A stretch of DNA of 64,000 bases from Vibrio rotiferianus CAIM 577 = LMG 21460 (GTDB lineage Bacteria > Pseudomonadota > Gammaproteobacteria > Enterobacterales > Vibrionaceae), in assembly GCF_002741985.1 (NCBI RefSeq), contig NZ_APHW01000014.1, forward strand, positions 62,001 through 126,000, read 5' to 3'. Shown piece by piece: positions 18,900-26,798 of the stretch. A program made the position numbers and the translations under genes. The notes below the pieces were generated by a model, which saw nothing but the letters and a program-made list of their open reading frames with translations, had not been told where the DNA came from and searched no databases. Numbering within the stretch: the first letter of the stretch is position 1; each line of letters begins with the position of its first letter.

Positions 18900-19481
18900 A
18901 TGGAAGATAAAAGCTCCTCTATCGCCGTTCACAAGTTGGACGGCGACTTGCTTCTGCGTACTGCAGAAATTGGCGATGCCGATATGATTGCGGCGTATTT
19001 TCAGACTAACCGAGAGTATTTGGCACCATTTGAGCCGCGACGTGAAGAAGCATTCTACTCCGTGAATGGTTGGCTTCAAAAGCTCATTAAGCTGAATGAA
19101 CTGCATCGGCTGGGGCTTGGTTACTATTGTCTGCTTGTTCATGCAGAATCTGGTAAAATGCTTGGTACGCTCTCTTTTAGCAATTTGACTCGCTTTCCGC
19201 TATACGCCTGTAACGTAGGCTATTCCCTTGCGGAAGACGCACAGGGCAATGGTTATATGTGCCGCGCGCTTAAAATGGCCTGTGATTACATGTTCGACGT
19301 GCAAAAGTTACACCGTATTCAAGCTGGCTACATGCCGCATAACAAGCGCAGCGAAGCGGTGTTACAGCATGTCGGTTTTGAGAGAGAAGGGTACGCAAAG
19401 GACTATTTGTTGATCAATGGTCAATGGCAAGATCACGTACTGACATCGTTGACCAACCCAAACTGGACAGCAGAGGCATGA
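18900..19481 (+). CDS. rimJ: RimJ-like ribosomal-protein alanine N-acetyltransferase
   Basis: A GNAT enzyme predicted to acetylate the N-terminus of ribosomal protein S5. The C-terminal half contains YMPHNKRSEAVLQHVGF and EGYAKDYLLINGQWQDHVLT, nearly identical to E. coli RimJ; the acetyl-CoA loop is DAQGNGYM. Length from ATG 18900 is 193 residues, matching the family; an upstream in-frame TTG at 18888 is less likely. It is the first of three closely spaced genes (3-bp gap to the HD gene, then 13 bp to the DUF2947 gene), probably one operon. Confidence 0.9.
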   Translation: MEDKSSSIAVHKLDGDLLLRTAEIGDADMIAAYFQTNREYLAPFEPRREEAFYSVNGWLQKLIKLNELHRLGLGYYCLLVHAESGKMLGTLSFSNLTRFPLYACNVGYSLAEDAQGNGYMCRALKMACDYMFDVQKLHRIQAGYMPHNKRSEAVLQHVGFEREGYAKDYLLINGQWQDHVLTSLTNPNWTAEA

Positions 19482-19484
19482 TAA

Positions 19485-20072
19485 ATGGAAAGATTGGAAA
19501 AGCAACTAGCACTTCTCATTGAACTGGATCAGCTAAAAAGTGTACTTCGTCGTACTCGGATAAAGAGTGCCGACCGACGCTTAGAGAATAGCGGTGAGCA
19601 CAGTTGGCACGTTGCATTGATGGCGGTATTAATGCAGGAACATGCGAATGCACCAGTCGATATTGCTCGAGTGATGAAAATGTTGCTTATCCATGATGTC
19701 GTAGAGATCGACGCAGGCGATACCTTTGTTTATGATGTCGCAGCCTCAAAAGAGCAAGAAGAGAAAGAACTGAAAGCAGCAGAGCGTTTGTTTGGAATGT
19801 TACCAAGTGATCAAGGTGATGAACTGTTCGCCCTGTGGAAAGAGTTTGAAGCTGTACAAAGTGATGATGCGAAATACGCTAAAGCGTTAGATCGCCTTAT
19901 CCCGATGCTGCTCAACTGCCACAACGATGGTCAAAGTTGGAAAGAACATGGTGTCACGCGCGAGCAAGCGTTAACCATCAATAAAAGAATTGAATTTGGC
20001 TCTGTCACCCTATGGGACAAAGCTAAAGAACTGATTGAAGAAGCCACCGAGAAAGGTTGGCTGAAGTCGTAA
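19485..20072 (+). CDS. HD-domain 5'-nucleotidase-like protein (HDDC2/YfbR type)
   Basis: A 195-residue metal-dependent phosphohydrolase of the HD superfamily. The metal ligands appear as GEHSWH near residue 37, HDVVEIDAGD near 69 and a later Asp in ALDRLIP, the H...HD...D signature. The family includes 5'-deoxynucleotidases, so the substrate is probably a nucleoside monophosphate, but this is not shown by the sequence. It lies between rimJ and a DUF2947 gene in one tight cluster. Confidence 0.85.
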   Translation: MERLEKQLALLIELDQLKSVLRRTRIKSADRRLENSGEHSWHVALMAVLMQEHANAPVDIARVMKMLLIHDVVEIDAGDTFVYDVAASKEQEEKELKAAERLFGMLPSDQGDELFALWKEFEAVQSDDAKYAKALDRLIPMLLNCHNDGQSWKEHGVTREQALTINKRIEFGSVTLWDKAKELIEEATEKGWLKS

Positions 20073-20085
20073 GAAAGGAGACTGA

Positions 20086-20559
20086 ATGTCTTATTTGCCT
20101 TTGGATGAATACCAAAGAAAATGGATTTTTACTCACCAGTCAATGCCAGTGCCTGAAGAGGACCTCGAGTTTATCAAGCCGATGAGTCAAGCTCGCGCCG
20201 CGCAGTTCTGGAAAGAGAACATTAGTGCACAAAGTCCCGATATGGATCGTTTGAGCTCGTCCGATTGGCCAATGAAAGATTCTAATTGGTCAGAAGAAGT
20301 CGATTGGATGACCGCTTGGGAAGCCGATGAACCTGAGTTACCAGAAGAAATCGCGGCGTTTATCGATTGGCAAGATGATGTCACGGTGTACTTCTGTTAT
20401 GAGAAATACAACGTAATAGAGACGAAGTGGTCAACGTTCAAAAAATATTGGAAGAACTTCCTGTTTTATGATGATGGTCCGATCTTGCTCGGCCGCCGCC
20501 GTGCTCAAGCGCTTTGGTTTGATTCCAAAGGCAACGTCAAATTGGGCGAGCGTCACTAG
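20086..20559 (+). CDS. DUF2947-family protein
   Basis: A 157-residue acidic, Trp-rich soluble protein starting MSYLPLDEYQRKWIFTH and containing WKNFLFYDDGPILLGRRRAQA, the pattern I associate with DUF2947, a family of unknown function in marine gammaproteobacteria. AAGGAG sits eight bases before ATG 20086. It is the last gene of the rimJ cluster, ending just before a strong terminator. Confidence 0.75.
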   Translation: MSYLPLDEYQRKWIFTHQSMPVPEEDLEFIKPMSQARAAQFWKENISAQSPDMDRLSSSDWPMKDSNWSEEVDWMTAWEADEPELPEEIAAFIDWQDDVTVYFCYEKYNVIETKWSTFKKYWKNFLFYDDGPILLGRRRAQALWFDSKGNVKLGERH

Positions 20560-20574
20560 GACATTATATTGCTG

Positions 20575-20612
20575 AAGCCACCGAGTTATGTCTAATAACT
20601 CGGTGGCTTTTG
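20575..20612. terminator. Bidirectional terminator between DUF2947 gene and intIA
   Basis: AAGCCACCGAGTTAT (20575-20589) pairs with ATAACTCGGTGGCTT (20595-20609), a perfect 15-bp stem with T on the plus side and A on the other. It separates the core genome from the integron. Confidence 0.9.
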
Positions 20613-20617
20613 TGTCT

Positions 20618-21580
20618 CTATAGGTTTGATAAGGGACTTAACACTCCTCCTGCGCCACGTTCGATCACGTGGGTGTAGATCTGAGTCGTTTTCACATCGG
20701 TATGTCCAAGTTGCTCTTGGACGGTTCGTATGTCGGCACCTGACTCAAGAAGGTGGGTAGCAAAGCTGTGCCTAAGGGTATGGCAAGTCACCGACTTTTC
20801 TATTCCCGCATCTTTTGCCGCTCGTTTTACAGCCCTTTGTATTGCGCTTTCATTGACATGATGCCGTCTAAATTCACCGGTATCTGTATCTATGCTTAAT
20901 TTGGTTGATGGGAAGAGAAAGTGCCAATTAAAATCCAATTCTGCGCCGAGGTACTTCTTTCGTAACCCATCGGAGATATAAACACCGGCATACCCACCCA
21001 TATGACGGTCTTTCTGATAATAATCTCTCGCTAGATTGACCTGCGCTTTTAGTGGGTCGTGTAACTCTTTGGCTAATGTGACCGTTCTATTCTTACCACC
21101 TTTTCCTTGCCAGACTCTAAGCGCACCGTAGTCGTAATCAATATCTTGAATTCTTAGCCGTAAGCACTCCATGATTCTCAGGCCAGATCCATACAAAAGT
21201 TGGATATGGAGCTTGTATTTGGGGTCAATATGCTGAACAAAGCGTCGCACTTCGTCTCTTGTTAAGACAACGGGCAGTTTTTTCTCAGTGAGTGATTTTT
21301 GAAACCTCATATTCAATGAAAGTGGCATCTGGAAGTACTCTCGATACAAAAAAGAGATGGCGTTTAACGCAAGTGCCTGCGTTTTGACCGCTACTTTTTC
21401 ATCAATAGCGAGGTGACTAAGAAAACGTTCAACATCGTCTTCAGAAAGTTTAGAGGGGTGAGCTAGCTGGTGGAAGACAATGTAACGTTTTATCCAAAAT
21501 AGGTAGGTTTCAATGGTCTTCTTTGCATAGTGACGCGAGATCATATGTTCTTTGACGCTGAGTAAAAACTGACTTTTCAT
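20618..21580 (-). CDS. intIA: Integron integrase IntIA
   Basis: Site-specific tyrosine recombinase that excises and inserts gene cassettes at attI and attC. The 320 residues equal V. cholerae IntIA in length. Catalytic residues are Arg135 (GSGLRIMECL), Lys160, His267 and Arg270 (CHTLRHSF), His293 (LGHTDV) and Tyr302 (IYTHV). The IntI-specific insertion, FLFPSTKLSIDTDTGEFRRHH at about 221-241, separates it from XerC/D. Frame is intact. The start ATG 21580 lies 12 bases from a LexA-like box, so SOS control is likely. Confidence 0.97.
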   Translation of the reverse strand: MKSQFLLSVKEHMISRHYAKKTIETYLFWIKRYIVFHQLAHPSKLSEDDVERFLSHLAIDEKVAVKTQALALNAISFLYREYFQMPLSLNMRFQKSLTEKKLPVVLTRDEVRRFVQHIDPKYKLHIQLLYGSGLRIMECLRLRIQDIDYDYGALRVWQGKGGKNRTVTLAKELHDPLKAQVNLARDYYQKDRHMGGYAGVYISDGLRKKYLGAELDFNWHFLFPSTKLSIDTDTGEFRRHHVNESAIQRAVKRAAKDAGIEKSVTCHTLRHSFATHLLESGADIRTVQEQLGHTDVKTTQIYTHVIERGAGGVLSPLSNL

Positions 21581-21592
21581 TTCCTAATTTAA

Positions 21593-21608
21593 CTGGTTAT
21601 TTATACAG
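21593..21608. promoter_or_regulatory. LexA-like box upstream of intIA
   Basis: CTGGTTATTTATACAG has the CTG-N10-CAG form of the LexA box (consensus CTGTATATATATACAG) with one change in the left arm. It is just upstream of the intIA start; SOS repression of integron integrase genes by LexA is established in V. cholerae. Confidence 0.7.
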
Positions 21609-21734
21609 TTTTGTTAACTTAGCTCCTCATTAAGAATTAGGCGCCACTACGCTGTCTAATTGCGTGTGTGAGCACACAGATTCATACTGATTTTCTATTT
21701 GTTTCATAAAGATAAGTGCTAGCATGCATACTTT

Positions 21735-21802
21735 CTTTTGGAATGAAAGAAGGCGGTAGCGTGCCTGAAAGACGGCGACAGGCCGTATAGAAAGCGTTAT
21801 GT
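21735..21802 (+). other. attI recombination site
   Basis: The core GTTATGT at 21796-21802 matches the 7-bp ends of the attC sites downstream and marks where the first cassette is joined. The preceding 60 bases contain short repeated motifs between the integrase promoter and the core. The exact left limit is estimated from the usual attI length. Confidence 0.7.
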
Positions 21803-21815
21803 GCTTTGGGAGAAA

Positions 21816-22226
21816 ATGGACATGGATATTCCCGACAGATTCAAAAATGTAAGATACGTTTCATCCCGCATACCAGGTTGTAAAGATGATTCAGACTTAA
21901 CGCTTGGCGCTAACTGTCAGGTCTTTGCTTATAATCTGCTCAGAGACTTCGGTCTAAATCCACCTAACTACCGTTCTAGTGAACTGTGGGATGACTCAGA
22001 GTTTAGTGAGGTGGTCACTGAGTTTAAGCCGCTAGATATCATGATGTACAACGATTCTACTGACTCATACGGAGCGCATGTTGGAGTGTACGTCGGTAAT
22101 GGACTCGTCTACCATCTGTCTTTATCCAATGGCTTACCCAAGTTTGAGCGCCATTTAGACTTACTTCAACAAAGTAAGTATCGGTTTTTTATTGGTGCCA
22201 AGCGTGTTAAGCAGTTTGGTGCATAA
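21816..22226 (+). CDS. Cassette 1: NlpC/P60-like cysteine hydrolase
   Basis: About 136 residues. The pattern GANCQVFAYNLL followed by LDIMMYND and GAHVGVYVGNGLVYHLS matches the Cys-...-His-...-His layout of compact NlpC/P60 papain-like domains, which cleave peptidoglycan peptides or related amide bonds. There is no signal peptide. GGGAG lies just before ATG 21816 and also suits ATG 21822; the frame further upstream opens only with a GTG at 21801 inside the attI core. It is the first cassette after attI, the position most likely to be expressed. Enzyme class is inferred from motifs only. Confidence 0.65.
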   Translation: MDMDIPDRFKNVRYVSSRIPGCKDDSDLTLGANCQVFAYNLLRDFGLNPPNYRSSELWDDSEFSEVVTEFKPLDIMMYNDSTDSYGAHVGVYVGNGLVYHLSLSNGLPKFERHLDLLQQSKYRFFIGAKRVKQFGA

Positions 22227-22237
22227 CGTAAGCACGC

Positions 22238-22363
22238 ACATAACAAACTGTTCAAGAGGGATTCGCAACGCGTGGCATTTTCACAATGCGTTGGTTTTAG
22301 TGTTTAAGGTGGAATGCGGTGACTTCGGTATTGCGTTGCTCACCCCTTAACAGGGCGTTATGT
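22238..22363 (+). repeat. attC 1
   Basis: A 126-bp VCR-like site from ACATAAC to the core GTTATGT, with the inner arms GGGATTCGCAACGCG and GCGTTGCTCACCCC. A frame from GTG 22219 through the site to TAA 22350 encodes a DUF3265-like peptide (GIRNAWHFHNALVLVF); such peptides are a by-product of attC sequence. Confidence 0.92.
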
Positions 22364-22376
22364 TTAAGAGGCAAAT

Positions 22377-23279
22377 TTGAGCGGTATAAAGATAACTTTT
22401 GCTTATGATAGCAATGGAGTTCGAGTGAATGCGGACTCTTATGGGGCTTTTCCAATAGCCCATCCTCTTACGTGTCCAGATAAAAACTGTGAAGCCTTTT
22501 TGGAGCACGTAAATGGATATAAGCGCGAAAGCTATGGTAAACAGCAGTTCATTCCTGCTTTTTACCGATTAGAAAAAGGCTTCGATCATAGTGAATATTG
22601 CAGTTACAAGTCTTCTGGCAGAGCAACCATAGTAGCTGGAGAATCTGACCATGAAGTTAAGGATGCTCTTGCTAAAGGCGACTTTTTGTTTCGTGTCCAT
22701 GTTATGGATGCAGAGGAAAGAAAAAAGTTAAAAGACAAGTCAGGCACCTTTCAACAATTTCCGCCGAATGATACGACTGAGCGGAAGTATCGAAACCGAG
22801 GGCGCAGGTCTACCTATGTCCGTACGATGAATAGCCTATTAGAAATATATAACCATGGACGTCTTAACCCACAAGACAGAGCTAAAATTAAGCTCATAAT
22901 CGGTGGTAAGGTAGTAAAGTGGACAGAGTTCTTTTACTCGACTAACCATCTAGGTAGCTTAAAATCCCGTCTACATCGAGAGGGGATAGTTCAGGCAGCA
23001 GTAGTGGTCAAAATAAATGTTGTTGGGTTACCGAATCAAAAGCTGGGTGGCTTTCGCTTTATAGAGTGCAGTCCTAAGACTACGGGGTTGGGTAGACACA
23101 TATACACTACGTTGAAGCTAGCTAAAGGTTTACCAAATAACAGCTTTACTTTGAATCAAAGTGTGATGGTTTTGGGTAAGTTTAGTATTCCAGACCCGAA
23201 TGATCGTGTCACTCCTACATACTTGGGTAATGAAATCAGGACACTAGTAACTCACACACAGCAAGTAGTGGAAATTTAA
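22377..23279 (+). CDS. Cassette 2: unknown 300-residue protein with Cys/His cluster
   Basis: The start is TTG 22377 with AAGAGG six bases upstream. Residues 30-75 contain CPDKNC, then a run of basic and aromatic residues and H-S-E-Y-C; two Cys pairs with a His suggest a zinc-binding N-terminal module of the kind seen in CoiA-like and other DNA-related proteins. The middle is Arg/Lys-rich (NRGRRSTYVR). The C-terminal third looks like beta strands. No TM helix or signal peptide. I do not recognise the family, and the zinc-module idea is inference. Confidence 0.7.
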   Translation: MSGIKITFAYDSNGVRVNADSYGAFPIAHPLTCPDKNCEAFLEHVNGYKRESYGKQQFIPAFYRLEKGFDHSEYCSYKSSGRATIVAGESDHEVKDALAKGDFLFRVHVMDAEERKKLKDKSGTFQQFPPNDTTERKYRNRGRRSTYVRTMNSLLEIYNHGRLNPQDRAKIKLIIGGKVVKWTEFFYSTNHLGSLKSRLHREGIVQAAVVVKINVVGLPNQKLGGFRFIECSPKTTGLGRHIYTTLKLAKGLPNNSFTLNQSVMVLGKFSIPDPNDRVTPTYLGNEIRTLVTHTQQVVEI

Positions 23280-23405
23280 ACATAACAAACAATTTAAGAG
23301 TGATTCAGCACGCTTGGCATTTTTGGTTTGGGTTGAGTAATGTGTTTACGGTGGTCAAATTAAGTGTCGTGGTCGCGTGCTTCACACCTTAATTGGGCGT
23401 TAGTC
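23280..23405 (+). repeat. attC 2
   Basis: Runs from ACATAAC to the core GTTAGTC, 126 bp. The inner sequence differs from attC 1 (TTTGGTTTGGGTTGAGTAATG), placing it in another attC subgroup. Confidence 0.9.
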
Positions 23406-23899
23406 GCCAGAAAAAGCTAGCAGTCAAAATCATGTTTCTAAGCTCAAAACTTGGCTACTGGTTGTTTGATTCATAGTTCCATCTTCGACGGTCAAAGCTC
23501 AGTTTCATCGGTTCTAAATCAATGCATTACTATTTTCCAAGCGGTTGTTTCGTTCTTTGGTGGTGATAGAGCGGGGTAATCGAAAATCTGTTTTTGGTTG
23601 CAAATCTGCTCGGTGAGTTTGTTGGTTTAAAAGCTTATTTACTTGCTGAAAGGACGTTTTCTCTGGTGTGGTAAGTTCCACGTAGTTTCAGTGACTTTGT
23701 TGAAAGTCCGCACTGTGAGATTGGTTTTCCAAAAGCGCTTTTTTGGTGTTGCCAGTCCGTTTTCTGCGGCGTTGGCTGTTCCAAGTGGTTTCATTGAATA
23801 GCCGCTTTGAGACTACGCCTGACTTAAGTGCATCAAAACACATAAAGTTTGTTGTTCGCAAAGTTTAGTTTGGCTTAAAATTGTCGCTCGGTGCCTCGC
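23406..23899. other. Cassette 3: no convincing ORF
   Basis: From core to core this cassette is about 620 bp. It has no ORF of 60 codons on either strand, yet its ends are intact: GTTAGTC at 23399-23405 is exactly complementary to the GACTAAC that opens its own attC at 23900. It could encode a small RNA, carry a promoter or be a decayed gene; the sequence does not decide. Confidence 0.6.
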
Positions 23900-24025
23900 G
23901 ACTAACAAACTGTTCAAGAGTGATTCGCAACGCGTGGCATTTTTACTATGCGTTGGTTTTAGTGATTAAGGTGGTATGCGGCGGCTTAGGTATTGCGTTG
24001 CTCACACCTTAACAGGGCGTTATGC
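23900..24025 (+). repeat. attC 3
   Basis: 126 bp from GACTAAC to GTTATGC, close to attC 1, 4 and 5 in sequence. Confidence 0.92.
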
Positions 24026-24039
24026 TTCAGGAGGAAGAG

Positions 24040-24366
24040 TTGGATAATCAGTTTAAAGATTTAGCAAAGGAACATCCGGAAGCCGGTAGCAAACTAGGAA
24101 TTGCACTCTCTACCTTAAGTCAGGTTCCTATTAATGGTATGAGAGTCGCTCCCGAAAATGGTACTAATGGCGGGTATATCTGGTGCGGTGAAGAGTTATC
24201 TTCAAACTCAGACTTCTTTGACCCGCTACATGTTGAGCATATAGTTAAATACCTACCTCAAGTGCAAGCTTATCTTGGTTTGCCTCCTGGCTACCGCTTC
24301 CTAATAGATAACAATGGCTACGAAGATATCTGGTATGACAGCAGCTTGTTGGAAGGAAACGCATAA
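24040..24366 (+). CDS. Cassette 4: Imm33-like immunity-domain protein
   Basis: About 108 residues from TTG 24040, chosen because AGGAGG (24029-24034) lies five to six bases upstream; the ATG at 24022 would lie inside the attC core. The second half, with GYIWCGEE, DFFDPLHVEHI, YLGLPPGYRFLI and YEDIWYDSSLL, matches the Imm33/DUF2185-type domain found beside polymorphic toxins. No toxin gene is adjacent, so it would be an orphan immunity protein, which may protect against neighbours' toxins. The stop codon falls in the start of attC 4. Function is inferred from the domain pattern. Confidence 0.7.
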   Translation: MDNQFKDLAKEHPEAGSKLGIALSTLSQVPINGMRVAPENGTNGGYIWCGEELSSNSDFFDPLHVEHIVKYLPQVQAYLGLPPGYRFLIDNNGYEDIWYDSSLLEGNA

Positions 24367-24486
24367 CAAATTGTTCAAGAGGGATTCGCAACGCGTGGCA
24401 TTTTTACTATGCGTTGGTTTTAGTGATTAAGGTGGTATGCGGCGGCTTTGGTATTGCGTTGCTCACCCCTTAACAAGGCGTTATGT
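24361..24486 (+). repeat. attC 4
   Basis: 126 bp from GCATAAC, which contains the stop codon of cassette 4, to the core GTTATGT. GCATAAC mirrors the GTTATGC core at 24019-24025, as expected for one cassette. Confidence 0.92.
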
Positions 24487-24498
24487 GCTTTGGTGGAA

Positions 24499-24963
24499 AT
24501 GAATATGGAAATCACAATCAGGCGTATCGAAACAGAAAGCATTGAGGACAAAAGTATATTGGAGACTCTGTTCAAAGAGTATCTATCTGGATTCTCAGTT
24601 GAACTAGATCTCTCAGTAATTGCTCGGCTATTTACGTTGCCTTATTTCCACGGGTTTATCAGTTTTGTCGACAATAAGCCTGCTGGCTTTGCGGTTTGCT
24701 TTGAATCATTCTCAACTTATCGTGCGCAAAGAGTGATGAATATCCATGATTTTATGGTGTCGGACAGCTTTCGTGGTAAAGGTGTTGGCAAGGCGCAATT
24801 GAATGGTATCGAACAATATTGTCGTGATAATGATTACCTCAAAATCACACTAGAAGTCGGTGATGATAATGTTGCAGCTAAAAAGCTCTACAGTTCATTG
24901 GACTACAAAGATTACAGAGTAGTTTTGAAAGGTCAGCAACATTGGCAAAAGTACCTCAGTTAG
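24499..24963 (+). CDS. Cassette 5: GNAT-family N-acetyltransferase
   Basis: About 154 residues forming one GNAT domain. The acetyl-CoA loop is FRGKGVGKAQL near residue 95, preceded by the strand NIHDFMVSD and followed by KITLEVGDDNVAAKKLYSSLDY, the common C-terminal motif. GGTGG lies before ATG 24499 and ATG 24505; either may be used, while the open frame further upstream runs through attC 4. The substrate is unknown. Acetyltransferases are frequent integron cargo. Confidence 0.82.
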   Translation: MNMEITIRRIETESIEDKSILETLFKEYLSGFSVELDLSVIARLFTLPYFHGFISFVDNKPAGFAVCFESFSTYRAQRVMNIHDFMVSDSFRGKGVGKAQLNGIEQYCRDNDYLKITLEVGDDNVAAKKLYSSLDYKDYRVVLKGQQHWQKYLS

Positions 24964-24968
24964 CACGC

Positions 24969-25094
24969 ACATAACAAACTGTTCAAGAGGGATTCGCAAC
25001 GCGTGGCATTTTCACTATGCGTTGATTTTAGTGATTAAGGTGGTTTGCGGTGACTTCGGTATTGCGTTGCTCACCCCTTAACAGGGCGTTAGCT
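24969..25094 (+). repeat. attC 5
   Basis: 126 bp from ACATAAC to the core GTTAGCT. Same subgroup as attC 1, 3 and 4. Confidence 0.92.
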
Positions 25095-25114
25095 GAATAG
25101 AGGCAACTTTGATT

Positions 25115-25720
25115 ATGTTTGTAATTCCAGATACTGATAAGAAAATACGGGCGAAGATCTCTAGCTACAAATCGGCGTTTAACCGTGAACTGAGAGATTA
25201 TGGCTATATCTCTGATGGTTATGGCAAGAGATACTTAATGTTTCCGTTGTTGCTTGTTCTAAATGATCTAAAGAAAGCAGAAGAATATGTAAGGTGGCAT
25301 GATTCACAGTTTCCTGATGATATGGGAGAGCCTATTCAGATGCTGTGTCGTTCTATACTAACGTATCGTATAGGCAATATTGATCAAGCTTCTTACGAAT
25401 TAGCTGAAACCATGCTTTCAAATGTGTACTTATTGCCATGGCTACTAAATGAAAAAGTAGAGCCTTTTGATATGTGGTATACATCTAACTTTCAAATGGT
25501 TGAGCACTGTGAGTATGTACCAGATAGGGTTCTAGAAAGCATATCAGAGCAAGAGTTTGAATGGATTTCCCGTTGCTATAATTCAGAGGCTTTTATAAAA
25601 GCGCGGACACGTTACATTGAAATCCACATGCTCTTAAATCTTGTATCAGACATTGATGAACGCGCTAAATTATTAGGTGAGTCCTATAAGTTACTAGAAC
25701 CCCTTGAAAAATTCAGCTAA
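25115..25720 (+). CDS. Cassette 6: unknown 201-residue helical protein
   Basis: Starts at ATG 25115 (MFVIPDTDKKI), with GAGG upstream. Predicted to be mostly helical and soluble; the stretch KAEEYVRWHDSQFPDD followed by a second Ala/Leu helix pair recalls TPR-like repeats, but too weakly to name. No catalytic motif is visible. The stop codon lies just inside attC 6. Function unknown. Confidence 0.7.
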   Translation: MFVIPDTDKKIRAKISSYKSAFNRELRDYGYISDGYGKRYLMFPLLLVLNDLKKAEEYVRWHDSQFPDDMGEPIQMLCRSILTYRIGNIDQASYELAETMLSNVYLLPWLLNEKVEPFDMWYTSNFQMVEHCEYVPDRVLESISEQEFEWISRCYNSEAFIKARTRYIEIHMLLNLVSDIDERAKLLGESYKLLEPLEKFS

Positions 25721-25843
25721 CAAACAATTTAAGAGGGATTCACAACGCTCGGCATTTTTGCTTCTACTTCAAGTTTAGTGTTTATGGCACAATGTTTTAG
25801 GTTTGGGTGGAGGCGTTGTTCACCCCTTAATTGGGCGTTATGT
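25715..25843 (+). repeat. attC 6
   Basis: 129 bp from AGCTAAC, exactly complementary to the GTTAGCT core at 25088-25094, to the core GTTATGT. Its interior belongs to the attC 2 subgroup. Confidence 0.9.
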
Positions 25844-26293
25844 GTTAATCGGATTTCAATGGCTTAAATGCCTTTGAGTCGTTCTTTTCCCCTTTAGCCA
25901 TTCGTTGGGAGTAGACTCAGCAAATCACGATTGTCGTTCCATTCTTAAATCACTTAACCCGTAAAACATGCCAAGGTTCGCGGGTTGCTTCATTCGAGTT
26001 TTAGGTGGTTTGTTCGTCTTGTTTCTCTGGCTCAAAGTCGCTTTGGGCGTATTTCTCAATCAGCCAATAACCTTGGCAGTTGAGTCGGCAAATCGCCATT
26101 GTTCTGCGCTGTTGTTGCAAAGAAAGGGCGCTTGTTGAGGCTTGATCGAGTTGCCTCATTGTCAGGGAAGTGGGCTTACTCGTTTCTGGCTTGGCGCATC
26201 TGGTGGTCAAGTGTGTTCGAGCTTGTGATTTGGTTCAGAAATCTAGGTCTACATTGTAGTTCTTTGCCAAATAAATCAGTCGTTTGTGTTAAA
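25844..26293. other. Cassette 7: no convincing ORF
   Basis: About 450 bp between attC 6 and attC 7. Only two short overlapping frames exist (26099-26299 plus, 66 codons; 26001-26210 minus, 69 codons), without clear ribosome sites, and neither looks like a known protein. This is the second apparently non-coding cassette in the array. Confidence 0.55.
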
Positions 26294-26421
26294 ACATAAC
26301 AAAGCATTTAAGACGGATTCTCAACGCTTGGCAATTTCAGTTTGGGTCAGCTTTAGTGCTAAATGTGGCAAGGTTTAAGGTTGGGTGGTCGCGTTGTTCA
26401 CCACTTAATGCGGCGTTATGG
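26294..26421 (+). repeat. attC 7
   Basis: 128 bp from ACATAAC to GTTATGG. Its last bases TTAATGCGGCGTTA are shared with attC 8, and an IS3-family copy begins 2 bp after its 7-bp core. Confidence 0.9.
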
Positions 26422-26489
26422 CTCCGAGTACCCCACGTTTAGTAGACACTTTACTAAGTTAGATCTAGGGTCTAATTGAGAGGTGATTT

Positions 26490-26798
26490 ATGGCTAAACA
26501 TCGTAATCCAGCGTACACCGAAGAGTTCCGTAAAGAAGCAGTCCGCTTGGCCAGTCTTCCTGGCCGAACAGCCGTCTCCGTTGCCAAGGAGCTGGGCATC
26601 AGTGCCCAGCAGATCCGGAACTGGAAGCGCCAGTTCACACGCCTATCTGATAAACAGTTTAACACCTTAGATGGTGTCGATTATTCGAAGAAAGAGTCCG
26701 AAGAGCTTCGAGCGCTAAGGCGCGAGAACAAGCGACTCAAAGATGAAATGGAATTCCTAAAAAAGGTCTCGGCGTACTTCGCGAAGCAGCAAGAGTGA
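26490..26798 (+). CDS. IS3-family transposase OrfA, copy 1
   Basis: 102 residues with the IS3 helix-turn-helix (SVAKELGISAQQIRNWKRQF at about 32-51) and a C-terminal leucine-zipper coil (ELRALRRENKRLKDEMEFLKK). GAGAGGTGATTT precedes ATG 26490. The heptamer A AAA AAG at 26759-26765 lies in the codon phase for -1 frameshifting, which would join it to OrfB as the active OrfAB transposase. Confidence 0.92.
   Translation: MAKHRNPAYTEEFRKEAVRLASLPGRTAVSVAKELGISAQQIRNWKRQFTRLSDKQFNTLDGVDYSKKESEELRALRRENKRLKDEMEFLKKVSAYFAKQQE

Noticed and set aside
26001..26299. Two short opposed ORFs in cassette 7
   Set aside because: They overlap one another on opposite strands, lack ribosome sites, and neither looks like a known cassette protein; kept as an unresolved non-coding cassette.
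22238..26421. Possible CRISPR array from the regularly recurring repeats
   Set aside because: Repeats are 97-129 bp imperfect palindromes separated by 110-950 bp of unlike genes and end in GTT-type cores; they are attC sites.
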